From the NCBI GenBank assembly GCA_001898095.1, contig MKSH01000035.1, forward strand, positions 1 through 5,872: 5,872 nt of DNA, written 5' to 3'. The stretch comes from Solirubrobacterales bacterium 70-9. GTDB lineage: Bacteria > Actinomycetota > Thermoleophilia > Solirubrobacterales > 70-9. The translations under genes were made by a program, and so were the position numbers. Shown in pieces: positions 5,646 through 5,872 of the stretch. Position 1 is the stretch's first letter. The number at the start of each line of letters is the position of its first letter. The notes under the pieces were generated by a model. The model made no database searches. It was not told the DNA's origin and saw nothing but the letters and a program-made list of their open reading frames with translations.

Positions 5646-5872
5646 ATGCTGATCGAGGATCGATCGACCACACCGGACTTCACGCCGGAGGCGCCGCGCC
5701 GCTGGCCCAAGCGCCTGCTCGTCGGTGGCGTGATGTTCCTGCTGCTGGCCGCGGTGGGGGCCTTCATCGTCTCCGCCTTCGCGCTCTCCGGGGCCAGCAT
5801 CGAAGAAGACCCGTCCTCGCTGGGCAGGGTCAGCACCGACACCTTCGGCGGCAGCCCCGAAAGCGTCACGGC
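5646..5872 (+). CDS. Membrane-anchored protein, N-terminal fragment (runs off window)
   Basis: Seventy-five residues are visible, starting MLIEDRSTTPDFTPEAPRRW. A short acidic/basic cytoplasmic tail (1-23) ends in RRWPKR, followed by a single transmembrane segment at about 24-47 (LLVGGVMFLLLAAVGAFIVSAFAL). After it comes a polar stretch, SGASIEEDPSSLGRVSTD, which should lie outside the membrane by the positive-inside rule. The coding domain is cut off, so the family cannot be named; type II membrane-anchored wall enzymes and Ig-like surface proteins would both fit. The ATG at 5646 is the first plausible start in the frame, with a TACCAT element just upstream and no Shine-Dalgarno. The preceding gap from 5517 contains no gene I can support. 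Confidence 0.7.
   Translation, partial: MLIEDRSTTPDFTPEAPRRWPKRLLVGGVMFLLLAAVGAFIVSAFALSGASIEEDPSSLGRVSTDTFGGSPESVT

Noticed and set aside
5599..5652. 17-codon plus-strand ORF (MNLPAHAPTRLPFVDRC) overlapping the start of the membrane-protein gene
   Set aside because: No ribosome binding site and no other coding signal; unlike the 4710 mini-gene it has no supporting context.

Overview
The window is high-GC DNA from what looks like a high-GC Gram-positive bacterium. GTG and TTG starts, leaderless-looking promoters and hairpins without U-tracts all suggest an actinobacterium. Thermoleophilia (Solirubrobacter/Conexibacter-like) is a guess from gene content, not a demonstrated placement. Real genes occupy the minus strand from 1 to about 4710. 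They then diverge from a plus-strand regulator and a cut-off membrane-protein gene at the right end.

Minus strand, in order of transcription (right to left): an 18-codon gene with a near-perfect ribosome binding site (4710-4654); a perfect 10-bp hairpin (4636-4608); a PaiB-like FMN-binding regulator (4587-3964); an overlapping small GNAT acetyltransferase (3974-3657); a DGPF/YCII-domain protein (3564-3172) translationally coupled to an ECF42-type sigma factor (3169-1941); a class II HDAC/acetylpolyamine amidohydrolase family deacetylase (1907-888); and an exported protein of unknown function whose 3' end lies outside the window (838-<1). The sigma factor gene carries one apparent single-base deletion near 2699. 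It separates the sigma2/sigma4 half from the C-terminal TPR-like half.

Plus strand: a 200-aa ArsR-like winged-helix regulator (4885-5487) with a terminator-like hairpin behind it, then the start of a single-pass membrane protein (5646->5872).

Functional reading: the DGPF protein and sigma factor form the known ECF42 pairing. The promoter in front of them (TGTCGC-17-CGAC) resembles the motif reported for ECF42 targets, which points to autoregulation. The paiB-GNAT pair recalls the Bacillus paiAB locus, although the acetyltransferase belongs to a different GNAT subfamily. The most unusual part is 4594-4884. There a tiny translated-looking gene and a strong hairpin lie between paiB and a divergent regulator, and the shared intergenic region holds five GCTGGAA-type half-sites. 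It could be a peptide gene with its own terminator, or a leader-peptide attenuator in front of paiB.
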